This document shows positions 1-6,574 of a DNA stretch of 16,946 bases, one piece after another. Made by a program: the position numbers and the translations under genes. The first letter of the stretch is position 1. The number at the start of each line of letters is the position of its first letter. The notes under the pieces are model-generated. The model did not search any database, was not told the DNA's origin, and was given only the letters and a program-made list of their open reading frames with translations. The stretch comes from an uncultured Flavobacteriales bacterium (GTDB taxonomy: Bacteria; Bacteroidota; Bacteroidia; Palsa-965): positions 1-16,946 of the forward strand of contig CAMLEF010000059.1 of the NCBI GenBank assembly GCA_946478675.1, in the 5' to 3' direction.

Positions 1-2205
1 AACACGTGGTCCAGCGGCGCGGCACTTCCTCCGGCAGTCGGCGATTACGCGATCGGCGTTTACAACGACTCACTCATCTACGTGGTTGGCGGTTACAGCG
101 GCAGTGCTGACGTGAACCTCGTGCAGATTTACGATACGTACAACAACACCTGGACGGCGGGCACTCCGAAAACCGGTGCTGCTGTTGCAGGTGCACGCAT
201 GGGCATCGCAGGCAACACGATCGTCTTCGTAGGCGGTTACAGCCAGACGCTCGCCGCCACGCAGCAACTCGCTTACTCCGGCGTGATCAACCCGTCGGCA
301 CCGGCAACGATCACCTGGACTTCGCTTCCGAATTTTCCTGCAGGACCTTCCGGCCGTCTCGGCGGTGGTGTGGCATTCGAAAACACCGGCCTCGTATATT
401 TCGCTGCCGGTGATCCGAACGGACAAGGCACCACGACGATCAGCTCGGTATTCGCTTACAACACGACGCTCGGCCAATGGGAAATCGGACCGAACATCCC
501 GGTTGGCGTCAGCAACATCAACACGCTCGCCGGCGCTGTGGTCAACGACAGCCTCTTCCTCATCTCGATGGGCGGCTACAACGGCACCGCAGTCGTGACC
601 AGCAACCAGTGGCTCAACCTCGGACCTGCCGCACCGCTTCCGTTCGCACAGAACGACACCGCGGTATGCGACGGCAGCCCGATGCAGCTGAACGCTTATT
701 ACGGAGAAACGTACCAATGGTCGCCCGCCGCATCGCTCACTGACGCCACGGTTGCCAACCCGATTTCCAACGCAACGGTGACGACGACTTACACGGTGAC
801 GATCACCAAAACGTACGGCTGCCCGGTCATCGACTCCGTAATGCTGACGGTGAACCCGCTTCCGACTGTTACGGCGAACGCCACGTTTTCTGCAGTCTGC
901 GCAGGTGATGCGGTAACGCTTTTCGGCAGCGGCGCAAACTCTTACAGCTGGACCAGCAGCGTAACGGATAACGTTGCGTTTGTTCCCACGATGACGGATT
1001 CCTACACGGTTACCGGCACGGACGGCAACGGTTGCTCCAACACCGACATGATCACGGTTACGGTGAACCCGCTTCCGACGGTCGTAGCGAACGCAACGGC
1101 AACTGCAGTCTGCGAAGGCAACACAGTAACGCTCACCGGCAGCGGCGCCACGTCGTATTCCTGGAGCGGTAACGTAACGGACAACGTGGCATTTGCCCCG
1201 ATGATGACGGACACCTACACCGTCACTGGTACGGATGGCAACGGTTGCTCCAACACCGACATGATCATGGTAACGGTGAATGCGCTTCCGATGGTAACGG
1301 CAACTGCAACGGCTGATTCAGTTTGCACCGGGTCTTCGGTAACGCTCTCCGGCAACGGCGCAGTTTCTTATTCCTGGACGGGCAGCGTAACGGATAACGT
1401 GGCGTTTGTTCCCACGATGACGGATTCCTACACGGTGACCGGCACGGACGCAAACGGTTGCTCCGACACCGCATCGATCATGATCGCGGTGAACGCGCTT
1501 CCGACGGTCGTAGCGAACGCTTCTGCAACGGCAGTTTGTGAAGGCTCACCGGTAACGCTCACCGGCAGCGGCGCAACGTCCTACAGCTGGACGGGCAACG
1601 TAACCGATAACGCAGCGTTTACCCCGATGACGACGGACACGTACACCGTCACCGGCACGGACACGAACGGTTGCTCGAACACTGACGAGATCACGGTAAC
1701 GGTCAACCCGAACCCGACGGTAACGGTATCGCTGTCGATGGATACGATTTGCGATAACGCAGGTATGTTTGCACTGAACGGCGCATCACCGGCAGGCGGC
1801 ACCTGGAGCGGCACCGGCGTAACGGGCAGCAGCTTCGACCCGATGTCGGCACCCGGCGCTTCGACGACGATCACGTATTCGTACACGGACAACAACGGTT
1901 GCTCAGGCACGGCTTCAGATGCGGTTTACGTAGAAACCTGCAGCGGCATCGCGGCGTTCTCCAACGAAAACATGCTGAACATTTTCCCGAACCCGACCAG
2001 CGGCAGCTTCACGATCCAGCTCACCACGGCTCCGGCTGCGGGCGTAACGGTGGAAATCACCAATGAGCTCGGACAGGTGATCGACGCTTTCACGATGACG
2101 TCTTCTTCGAAAGAAGTAAGCCTCGCTTCGATGAACAGCGGCGTGTACTTCGTCCGCCTCATCAGCGAAGGACATGTAACGGTACAGCGCGTGGTGAAAC
2201 ACTAA
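1..2205 (+). CDS. Kelch/Ig-repeat surface protein with T9SS type A sorting domain (5' partial)
   Basis: The frame is open from base 1, so the start and signal peptide lie upstream of the window. The visible N-terminal third looks like a kelch-type propeller, with recurring VGGY motifs followed by YDTYNNTW-type strands. From about base 640 the protein becomes a series of Ig-like/PKD-like modules with the pattern VC-G-VTL-GSGA-SYSW ... YTVTGTD-NGCS. Four consecutive modules (850-1701) have an identical length of 71 residues; a more divergent module precedes them and another follows. The last 80 residues (from about base 1963) form a T9SS type A sorting domain: the NIFPNPTSG motif, a central ELGQ strand and a GVYFVRL strand before the basic end. 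Known biology: such domains direct export across the outer membrane by T9SS and are then usually cleaved. Inference: a secreted or cell-surface adhesin-like protein. No enzymatic motif is visible. Confidence 0.9.
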   Translation, partial: NTWSSGAALPPAVGDYAIGVYNDSLIYVVGGYSGSADVNLVQIYDTYNNTWTAGTPKTGAAVAGARMGIAGNTIVFVGGYSQTLAATQQLAYSGVINPSAPATITWTSLPNFPAGPSGRLGGGVAFENTGLVYFAAGDPNGQGTTTISSVFAYNTTLGQWEIGPNIPVGVSNINTLAGAVVNDSLFLISMGGYNGTAVVTSNQWLNLGPAAPLPFAQNDTAVCDGSPMQLNAYYGETYQWSPAASLTDATVANPISNATVTTTYTVTITKTYGCPVIDSVMLTVNPLPTVTANATFSAVCAGDAVTLFGSGANSYSWTSSVTDNVAFVPTMTDSYTVTGTDGNGCSNTDMITVTVNPLPTVVANATATAVCEGNTVTLTGSGATSYSWSGNVTDNVAFAPMMTDTYTVTGTDGNGCSNTDMIMVTVNALPMVTATATADSVCTGSSVTLSGNGAVSYSWTGSVTDNVAFVPTMTDSYTVTGTDANGCSDTASIMIAVNALPTVVANASATAVCEGSPVTLTGSGATSYSWTGNVTDNAAFTPMTTDTYTVTGTDTNGCSNTDEITVTVNPNPTVTVSLSMDTICDNAGMFALNGASPAGGTWSGTGVTGSSFDPMSAPGASTTITYSYTDNNGCSGTASDAVYVETCSGIAAFSNENMLNIFPNPTSGSFTIQLTTAPAAGVTVEITNELGQVIDAFTMTSSSKEVSLASMNSGVYFVRLISEGHVTVQRVVKH
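850..1701 (+). repeat. Four tandem in-frame 213-bp coding repeats
   Basis: The landmark GTGAACCCGCTTCCGACG, or a close variant, occurs at 850, 1063, 1276, 1489 and (as GTCAACCCGAACCCGACG) 1702, exactly 213 bases apart each time. Each unit encodes 71 residues of an Ig-like module. The units have no indels and are highly similar at DNA level, which suggests recent duplication or gene conversion, so copy number may vary between strains. Confidence 0.9.
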
Positions 2206-2224
2206 GCTGTATTTTCTCCAATAG

Positions 2225-2259
2225 AAAAAAGACCGGTGAGCAATCGCCGGTCTTTTTTT
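2225..2259 (+). terminator. Rho-independent terminator (probably bidirectional)
   Basis: GACCGG (2231-2236) pairs with CCGGTC (2247-2252) around a ten-base loop. The stem is extended by an A-run on the left and a T-run on the right. It lies 20 bases after the stop codon of the kelch/Ig-repeat gene. The A and T tracts on both sides would also let it work for the convergent minus-strand genes ending at 2422. Confidence 0.85.
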
Positions 2260-2270
2260 ATGCTGTGCAG

Positions 2271-2420
2271 GTGGGTTGGATGGGTTGGTTAGTTGGTTGA
2301 GTTGGTTAAGGAATTTGTAATGCAGGAGCAGCTGCTAACACAAAAACCCGAAGCCTGCGATTCACGTCATAATTAACAGCAAACACTCCAACCAACTTAT
2401 CCAACTCAACCACCAACTCC
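2271..2420. repeat. Intergenic inverted array of GGTTGGTT-type words (element A)
   Basis: The left arm (2271-2311) is a G/T-rich run of GGTTGG/AGTTGGTT words. The right arm (2388-2420) is the C/A-rich counterpart. GGTTGAGTTGGTTAAG at 2295-2310 is complementary to CTTATCCAACTCAACC at 2396-2411 with one mismatch. The 85-base interior has no gene. The element fills the gap between two convergent transcription units. Its words recur in the element at 14409-14618. Confidence 0.75.
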
Positions 2421-2421
2421 A

Positions 2422-2757
2422 CTACCCCTTGTAGCCGCCCGCATGCACGCTGAACATCACGCGGTAATTTTTCGCCGTGAAATCTTCCATGCGGCAGAAG
2501 ACGGCGGCATCGGGACGACGGAAGCGATATGGAAGAACGTTTTTCTGAAACGGGATTGTGTGCTGCGGAAAAGAAACGTAGCGCTCCACCATCGTGTGCG
2601 GCGGCGGATAGATGAGTCCGAGATCCGTTATGAAAAACACCTGCGTTACCGGGAAAGACCAGGTAGAAATCCGTCCTCCGTCGATACCGAACGGCAAACG
2701 TTGCGCGCTGATCGTTGCAGCGAAGAAAACACCGAAGAAAAGCAGGATCGTTTTCAT
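2422..2757 (-). CDS. Small secreted protein of unknown function
   Basis: 111 residues. The N-terminus is a clear signal peptide: MKT, a hydrophobic LLFFGVFFAATIS core and an SAQ cleavage site around residue 19. The mature part is about 90 residues and contains a single Cys in a VFCRMED stretch followed by a Tyr/Gly-rich end. I do not recognise the family. The gene follows the GT2 glycosyltransferase on the same strand after a 33-base gap, so the two are probably co-transcribed. That, the signal peptide and the absence of a competing frame with family motifs are the reasons for calling it. No Shine-Dalgarno sequence is visible, as is usual in Bacteroidota. Function cannot be inferred from the sequence. 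Confidence 0.7.
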   Translation of the reverse strand: MKTILLFFGVFFAATISAQRLPFGIDGGRISTWSFPVTQVFFITDLGLIYPPPHTMVERYVSFPQHTIPFQKNVLPYRFRRPDAAVFCRMEDFTAKNYRVMFSVHAGGYKG

Positions 2758-2790
2758 AAGAGCATCTACGAAAACGGGAGAGAAAAAATT

Positions 2791-3522
2791 TTACGACTGT
2801 TTGGCCGGCTCGATTTTTTTGAAACGCATCTGCAGCACGCCCCAGAACGCTTCTTTAAAAATCTTCGTGCTCATTTTCGAAACGCCTTCGAGACGATCGA
2901 TGAACGTGATCGGAACTTCCTTGATTTTAAAGCCAAGCCGTTTCGCCGTGTATTTCATCTCGATCTGGAATGCGTAACCGACGAATTTGATATTATCGAG
3001 ATCGATCGTTTCGAGCACGCGGCGCTTGTAGCATTTGAAACCGGCGGTCGTGTCTTTCACACCGAACCACAGCACCATGCGCACGTACACCGAAGCGAAG
3101 TACGACATCAGCAGGCGGTTCATCGGCCAGTTCTGCACTTTGCCGCCCGCGGTGTAACGCGAACCGACAGCCACATCGGCGCCTTCGTTTTTGCACGCGT
3201 GATAAAGACGGTTGAGATCATCGGGATTGTGCGAGAAGTCGCAATCCATCTCGAAGATGAATTCGTAACCGTTCTTCAGCGCCCATTTGAAACCGTGGAT
3301 GTACGCGGTGCCGAGACCGAGCTTTCCTTTTCGCTCTTCCATGAAAAGACGTCCGGAAAATTCCTGCTGCAGGCGGCGAACGATATCCGCAGTGCCGTCG
3401 GGAGAACCATCGTCGACGATCAGCAAATGATAGCCACCGTCGAGCGACATCACTTTGCGAACCATCTTTTCGATGTTCTCTTTCTCGTTGTACGTCGGTA
3501 TGATGACGACCCGTTCGGGCAT
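2791..3522 (-). CDS. GT2 glycosyltransferase, polyprenol-phosphate mannosyltransferase-like
   Basis: 243 residues, the normal size of a single-domain DPM1/Ppm1-type enzyme. It opens with the GT-A nucleotide-binding strand VVIIPTYNEKENI (5-17), then VDDGSPDGT (36-44) and the metal-binding DCDFSHNP (93-100, a D-x-D pair), followed by GSRYTAGG (120-127) and the family's TTAGFKCY (158-165). Known for the family: transfer of mannose (or a related sugar) from a nucleotide sugar to a polyprenyl phosphate at the cytoplasmic face of the inner membrane, supplying a lipid-linked donor for periplasmic glycosylation. There is no C-terminal transmembrane GtrA-like extension, so it is the soluble/peripheral form. 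The start at 3522 gives the canonical N-terminus. It is the first gene of a probable operon with the small secreted protein downstream. The exact sugar is not determined by the sequence. Confidence 0.9.
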   Translation of the reverse strand: MPERVVIIPTYNEKENIEKMVRKVMSLDGGYHLLIVDDGSPDGTADIVRRLQQEFSGRLFMEERKGKLGLGTAYIHGFKWALKNGYEFIFEMDCDFSHNPDDLNRLYHACKNEGADVAVGSRYTAGGKVQNWPMNRLLMSYFASVYVRMVLWFGVKDTTAGFKCYKRRVLETIDLDNIKFVGYAFQIEMKYTAKRLGFKIKEVPITFIDRLEGVSKMSTKIFKEAFWGVLQMRFKKIEPAKQS

Positions 3523-3546
3523 AGCGGGAGAAACTTTTTAGGCCAA

Positions 3547-3577
3547 CGAAGATAGGTTTACCCCGGTGATCCTGCAA
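3547..3577 (-). promoter_or_regulatory. Candidate Bacteroidota-type promoter for the GT2 gene
   Basis: On the minus strand the sequence reads TTG (3577-3575), 20 bases, then TATCTTCG (3554-3547). This is one mismatch from the Bacteroidota -7 consensus TAnnTTTG, with a plausible -33 TTG. It would give a leader of about 20 bases before the ATG at 3522. It is a motif match only. Confidence 0.4.
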
Positions 3578-3685
3578 TTTGGATTAACAAGTTTTGGGCG
3601 CATGTAACAGTCGGTGCGTTCCGGAAAGGTTGCCCGTGCTGTTGCGTTTCTTTCGTATAATGACTAAATTTCTAAAAAGACACAG

Positions 3686-4138
3686 ATGATGCCCCGGCTG
3701 TTGCTTCTTTTATTGCTCACGCTCCCTTTCCGCCTCCCGGCGCAGGAAGTTCATACGGCCGAAGTAAAGCCCGCCGACAGTCTCGGCACGACCGTCGTTA
3801 ACGACACGCTTTGTTACGTGGAAACCGGAACGGCGAGTTGGTACGGCAAAAAAGCCGAAGGCCACCGCACCGCCAGCGGCGAGATCTTCCACGCCGACAG
3901 TCTCACGGCCGCGCACAAAACACTTCCGATGGGAACGCTCGTTCGCGTCACCAATCTCAAAAACGATTCGGTCGTCATCGTCAAGATCAATGATCGTTTG
4001 CCGAAGTCGACGAAATCGCGTTGCATCGACCTGACTTCGGGCGCGGCGCGAAAGCTGGGCTATTTGCGGGCGGGACTGGCGCCGGTGAAAATCGAAGTGA
4101 TCGGGGAAGCGCCGGTTTACCGGAAACCGAAACGGTGA
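3686..4138 (+). CDS. rlpA: RlpA-family septal ring lytic transglycosylase-like protein
   Basis: 150 residues: a signal peptide (residues 1-19, poly-Leu core, ending LPAQ) followed by a double-psi beta-barrel of the RlpA type. Visible motifs are TASWYG (49-54), RTASGE (61-66), LTAAHKTLPMGT (73-84), VRVTNL and IND (101-103). E66, H77 and D103 have the same 11- and 26-residue spacing that I recall for the catalytic Glu/His/Asp of Pseudomonas RlpA. Known for the family: secreted peptidoglycan glycanases acting on denuded septal glycan; some members only bind. The C-terminal SPOR domain of the proteobacterial protein is absent, as in many short Bacteroidota versions, and no lipobox Cys is seen, so the mature protein is probably soluble in the periplasm. 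Two adjacent ATGs (3686, 3689) make the exact start ambiguous by one residue. It is monocistronic: the previous gene is divergent and the next is 303 bases away. Confidence 0.88.
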   Translation: MMPRLLLLLLLTLPFRLPAQEVHTAEVKPADSLGTTVVNDTLCYVETGTASWYGKKAEGHRTASGEIFHADSLTAAHKTLPMGTLVRVTNLKNDSVVIVKINDRLPKSTKSRCIDLTSGAARKLGYLRAGLAPVKIEVIGEAPVYRKPKR

Positions 4139-4145
4139 AAGTAAT

Positions 4146-4277
4146 GTACGATTTACGAAGTACGATTTACAATTTCCGGTATATCAGCATTTGATTTTCC
4201 CTGCTTGTTCGAGCGGAGTCGAGAACCTTTCGCATTACAATGCACCAGGTTCTCGACTCCGCTCGAACAAGCAGGGA
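4146..4277. repeat. Intergenic composite repeat: direct 11-mers plus 31-bp perfect palindrome (element B)
   Basis: GTACGATTTAC occurs twice, at 4146-4156 and 4160-4170. It is followed by a perfect inverted repeat whose arms are 4198-4228 and 4247-4277 (31 bp each). The loop is 18 bases and itself contains GCATT/AATGC. The core of each arm is TTCGAGCGGAGTCGAGAACC. A related palindrome occurs at 14443-14521. The element takes up about half of the 303-base gap 4139-4441. It would form a very stable hairpin in RNA and could end transcription of the RlpA-like gene, although there is no T-tract. The remainder up to the box at 4379 holds nothing I recognise. Confidence 0.85.
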
Positions 4278-4378
4278 GAACTGAGGCGCTTCCAACTTTA
4301 ATACTTCTCCATTCTTTTCTTCCCCGTTAACGCGTAAGACATCCCGCAAATCGATTCTTCGCCGGTAACAACGCTCCC

Positions 4379-4386
4379 TACTTTTG
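4379..4386 (+). promoter_or_regulatory. Candidate -7 box for the sigma/anti-sigma operon
   Basis: TACTTTTG matches the Bacteroidota -7 consensus TAnnTTTG exactly and lies 56 bases before the sigma-factor ATG. No good TTG is found at the expected -33 distance (ATTCTTC only), which would suit a weak or alternative-sigma promoter. Motif match only. Confidence 0.4.
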
Positions 4387-4441
4387 TTACGGAAATTTTG
4401 CGCCTCACCCAACCTCCCGGCGTTTTCCTGCGTGTATACGG

Positions 4442-5053
4442 ATGAATAGTGACTGGTCCATAGGACAACCCAGCAATGTGCCGATCGTAGACGACGAACA
4501 GCTCCTGGATGCGTGCGCCCGCAATGACCGCCGGGCGCAGTACCGGCTTTACAGCCAGTGCTATTCATTCTTAATGGGCATTTGCATCCGTTATACCGTT
4601 TCGCGCGACGATGCCGAGGACCTGCTCAACCGCAGCTTCCTCAAGATCCTGCAGAACATCGGCGGCCGCCGTAAGGAAGTGCCGTTCGGCCTCTGGGCCC
4701 GCCGCATCACGATCAACACGATCATCGACGAGTTTCGCAAGAAAAGGAAGGAAGCGGCACAAACCGAGATCGTCGATTTCACCGAGCGCGCCGACGAATA
4801 CGATTCCGTGACGGTGAACAGCTACCTGCGGAAAGTGGAAGCGGAACAATTGCAGGCGCTCATCGACAAGCTCCCCGAAACCAGCCGGCAGGTGTTCAAC
4901 CTTTTTGCCGTCGACGGTTTCAGCCATAAAGAGATCAGCGCAATGCTCGGCATGTCGGAAGGCACTTCGAAATGGCACATGAACAACGCGCGCACACGAC
5001 TGAAAGAAATGATCGCCCAACAGCTCCCTCAACTTAAAACAATCGCTTCATGA
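4442..5053 (+). CDS. ECF-type sigma-70 family RNA polymerase sigma factor (Das-like)
   Basis: 203 residues. Sigma region 2 spans about 26-102: DDAEDLLNRSFLKIL (56-70) is the core-binding/-10 helix, and the LWARRITINTIIDEFRK stretch (84-100) is a typical ECF region 2.3-2.4. Region 4 spans about 135-192: LPETSRQVFNLFAVDGFSHKEISAMLGMSEGTSKWHMNNAR is the signature helix-turn-helix for -35 recognition. The first 20 residues are a short non-conserved extension. The stop codon overlaps the next ATG (ATGA at 5050-5053), so translation is probably coupled to the anti-sigma-like protein, which argues for a cognate pair at fixed stoichiometry. Known for the family: ECF sigmas are held by a membrane anti-sigma factor and released on an envelope signal. 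Inference: this one responds to an outer-membrane signal through its partner and probably autoregulates the operon. Confidence 0.92.
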   Translation: MNSDWSIGQPSNVPIVDDEQLLDACARNDRRAQYRLYSQCYSFLMGICIRYTVSRDDAEDLLNRSFLKILQNIGGRRKEVPFGLWARRITINTIIDEFRKKRKEAAQTEIVDFTERADEYDSVTVNSYLRKVEAEQLQALIDKLPETSRQVFNLFAVDGFSHKEISAMLGMSEGTSKWHMNNARTRLKEMIAQQLPQLKTIAS

Positions 5054-6573
5054 GCAACGAAGAGCAATCGTTCGAAGAGCTGGTCAGGGAAAAGCTGAAC
5101 CAACGCACGTTTTCGCCGGGAGCAAACAGCTGGGCGAAAGCGGAGCAATTGCTGGATGCGCAACAGCCGCGCAAACGCCGCTTCGTTTTCTGGTGGAGCG
5201 CTGCGGTATTGCTGCTCGCCGGGATCACGGCAGGTAGTTATTTCTTTTTCAGCGGAAAGAATGAACAACGTCTTTCGCAGGAAACAACGACGAATTCCTC
5301 AGCAAACGCATCGCAGCAAAACCGGAATGATCAGCATTCAGATGCGATGAACGGCGCAACGAATAACGAAGCGAATCCTTCTTCTTCCGTTACGAAAGAG
5401 AAAGATCCGCTGCAGGGAAATACAAATACTTCCGATCAAACTGTTGCGCAGCAGGGTGAACATCATTCTTCAGAGCAAAAAATCTCTGCAGGAAACGCTT
5501 CTCCTGCTTCCGCGGAAAACACTTCTGAAAAAACTGCGAATGCTTCTTCCGCAAAAACTTCTTCTTCGCAACAACACAGCAAACATTCTTCTGCGTCATC
5601 TTCTTCGAAAGCTGGAGTCGTTGTCAGCAACAATGCTGCCTCCGGCAATTCTTCCGCTGCACAAAATCATCCTGCGAAATCAACATCGTCGGGCGAAGAA
5701 AAGTCACACGTAAAATCTTCTTCTTCGCAGGACGGACAGCCGTATTCTTCCACGCACACTTCCGAAACAAACAACCGCACGCTCGCGACCCATTACACTG
5801 CCGACACCGCGATGCAGCGACTTTCTCCTGTGCAACCGAATCTCGACACAACGCTCCAGCATGCGGCAGCAGCGCAAATCAATCCCGATACCGCGATGCA
5901 GCACGTTGCGCAGCAGCATCCCGACACGAGCAATCCGCACCAGGAATATCAGCCTCCCGCATCGCACAGCGCGAATGTGAATTACTGGTTCGCGGAAGCC
6001 GGGTTCACCTTCCTTCCCGGCATCACCGGCATGCTGCGCTCTGTGAATCCTGTTATCGGCGGCGGTTACTGCATTCGTCTCGGGCAAACGTTCGGATTGC
6101 AGGCTGGCCTCAATTACACTTTTGTGAATCACATTTCCGACAGCAGCGTGGTGTACGCTTCGAACACGTACAGCTTCGGGCTGGAAACGCAGCGCACGGA
6201 GATCGGCCTGCGACGCCTGCATTACCTGGCCGCGCCGGTCACCGTGTGGTGGCATCCCGACAATAAACAGGCGATCTTCGGCGGCGTGGCGTTCCATTAC
6301 CTGCTTGCCACCGAAAGCCGCGAGCGCACTTACACGGAAACGTTCACGAGCATCAAGAATGAAAAAGTACGTTCCGTGTTCGGTTACGCGCAGGGCATTT
6401 CCGGCGGCGACGTTTTGCTCATGGGCGGTTACGCGCGCACGTTCGGCGCACACTGGACGATCGGCGCGGCGTTCTATTACGGTGTTGCCGACCTGAAGAA
6501 CGACGATTGGTATCACGTAACCAAAGCGGAACACAATTCCGGTTTGCGCCTCACTCTTCAATACGGATTCTGA
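5050..6573 (+). CDS. Dual membrane-spanning anti-sigma-like protein with C-terminal outer-membrane beta-barrel (Dma-like)
   Basis: 507 residues in four zones. Residues 1-44 are cytoplasmic-like, with FEELVREKL ... SPGANSWAKAEQLL resembling the short N-terminal anti-sigma segment common in such Bacteroidota proteins. Residues 45-67 are one hydrophobic helix preceded by RKRR (positive inside). Residues ~69-307 are a low-complexity, probably disordered linker rich in Ser, Asn, Gln, His and Ala. Residues ~308-507 are an outer-membrane beta-barrel: alternating aromatic/Gly strands such as GFTFLPG and AGLNYTF, and a terminal LTLQYGF ending in Phe, the usual C-terminal signature of outer-membrane proteins. 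It overlaps the sigma gene by four bases. Known: B. thetaiotaomicron Dma proteins have this topology, inhibit a cognate sigma (Das) and affect outer-membrane vesicle formation. Inference: same role here. The alternative, a plain OmpA-like protein, does not explain the N-terminal helix or sigma coupling. Confidence 0.82.
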   Translation: MSNEEQSFEELVREKLNQRTFSPGANSWAKAEQLLDAQQPRKRRFVFWWSAAVLLLAGITAGSYFFFSGKNEQRLSQETTTNSSANASQQNRNDQHSDAMNGATNNEANPSSSVTKEKDPLQGNTNTSDQTVAQQGEHHSSEQKISAGNASPASAENTSEKTANASSAKTSSSQQHSKHSSASSSSKAGVVVSNNAASGNSSAAQNHPAKSTSSGEEKSHVKSSSSQDGQPYSSTHTSETNNRTLATHYTADTAMQRLSPVQPNLDTTLQHAAAAQINPDTAMQHVAQQHPDTSNPHQEYQPPASHSANVNYWFAEAGFTFLPGITGMLRSVNPVIGGGYCIRLGQTFGLQAGLNYTFVNHISDSSVVYASNTYSFGLETQRTEIGLRRLHYLAAPVTVWWHPDNKQAIFGGVAFHYLLATESRERTYTETFTSIKNEKVRSVFGYAQGISGGDVLLMGGYARTFGAHWTIGAAFYYGVADLKNDDWYHVTKAEHNSGLRLTLQYGF

Positions 6574-6574
6574 G

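Noticed and set aside
2443..3555. Long open frame (370 codons) on the plus strand
   Set aside because: It is antisense to the GT2 gene and the small secreted protein, both of which have family motifs or a signal peptide. The plus-strand product is Arg/His-rich and lacks any domain, typical of a shadow frame in GC-rich coding DNA.
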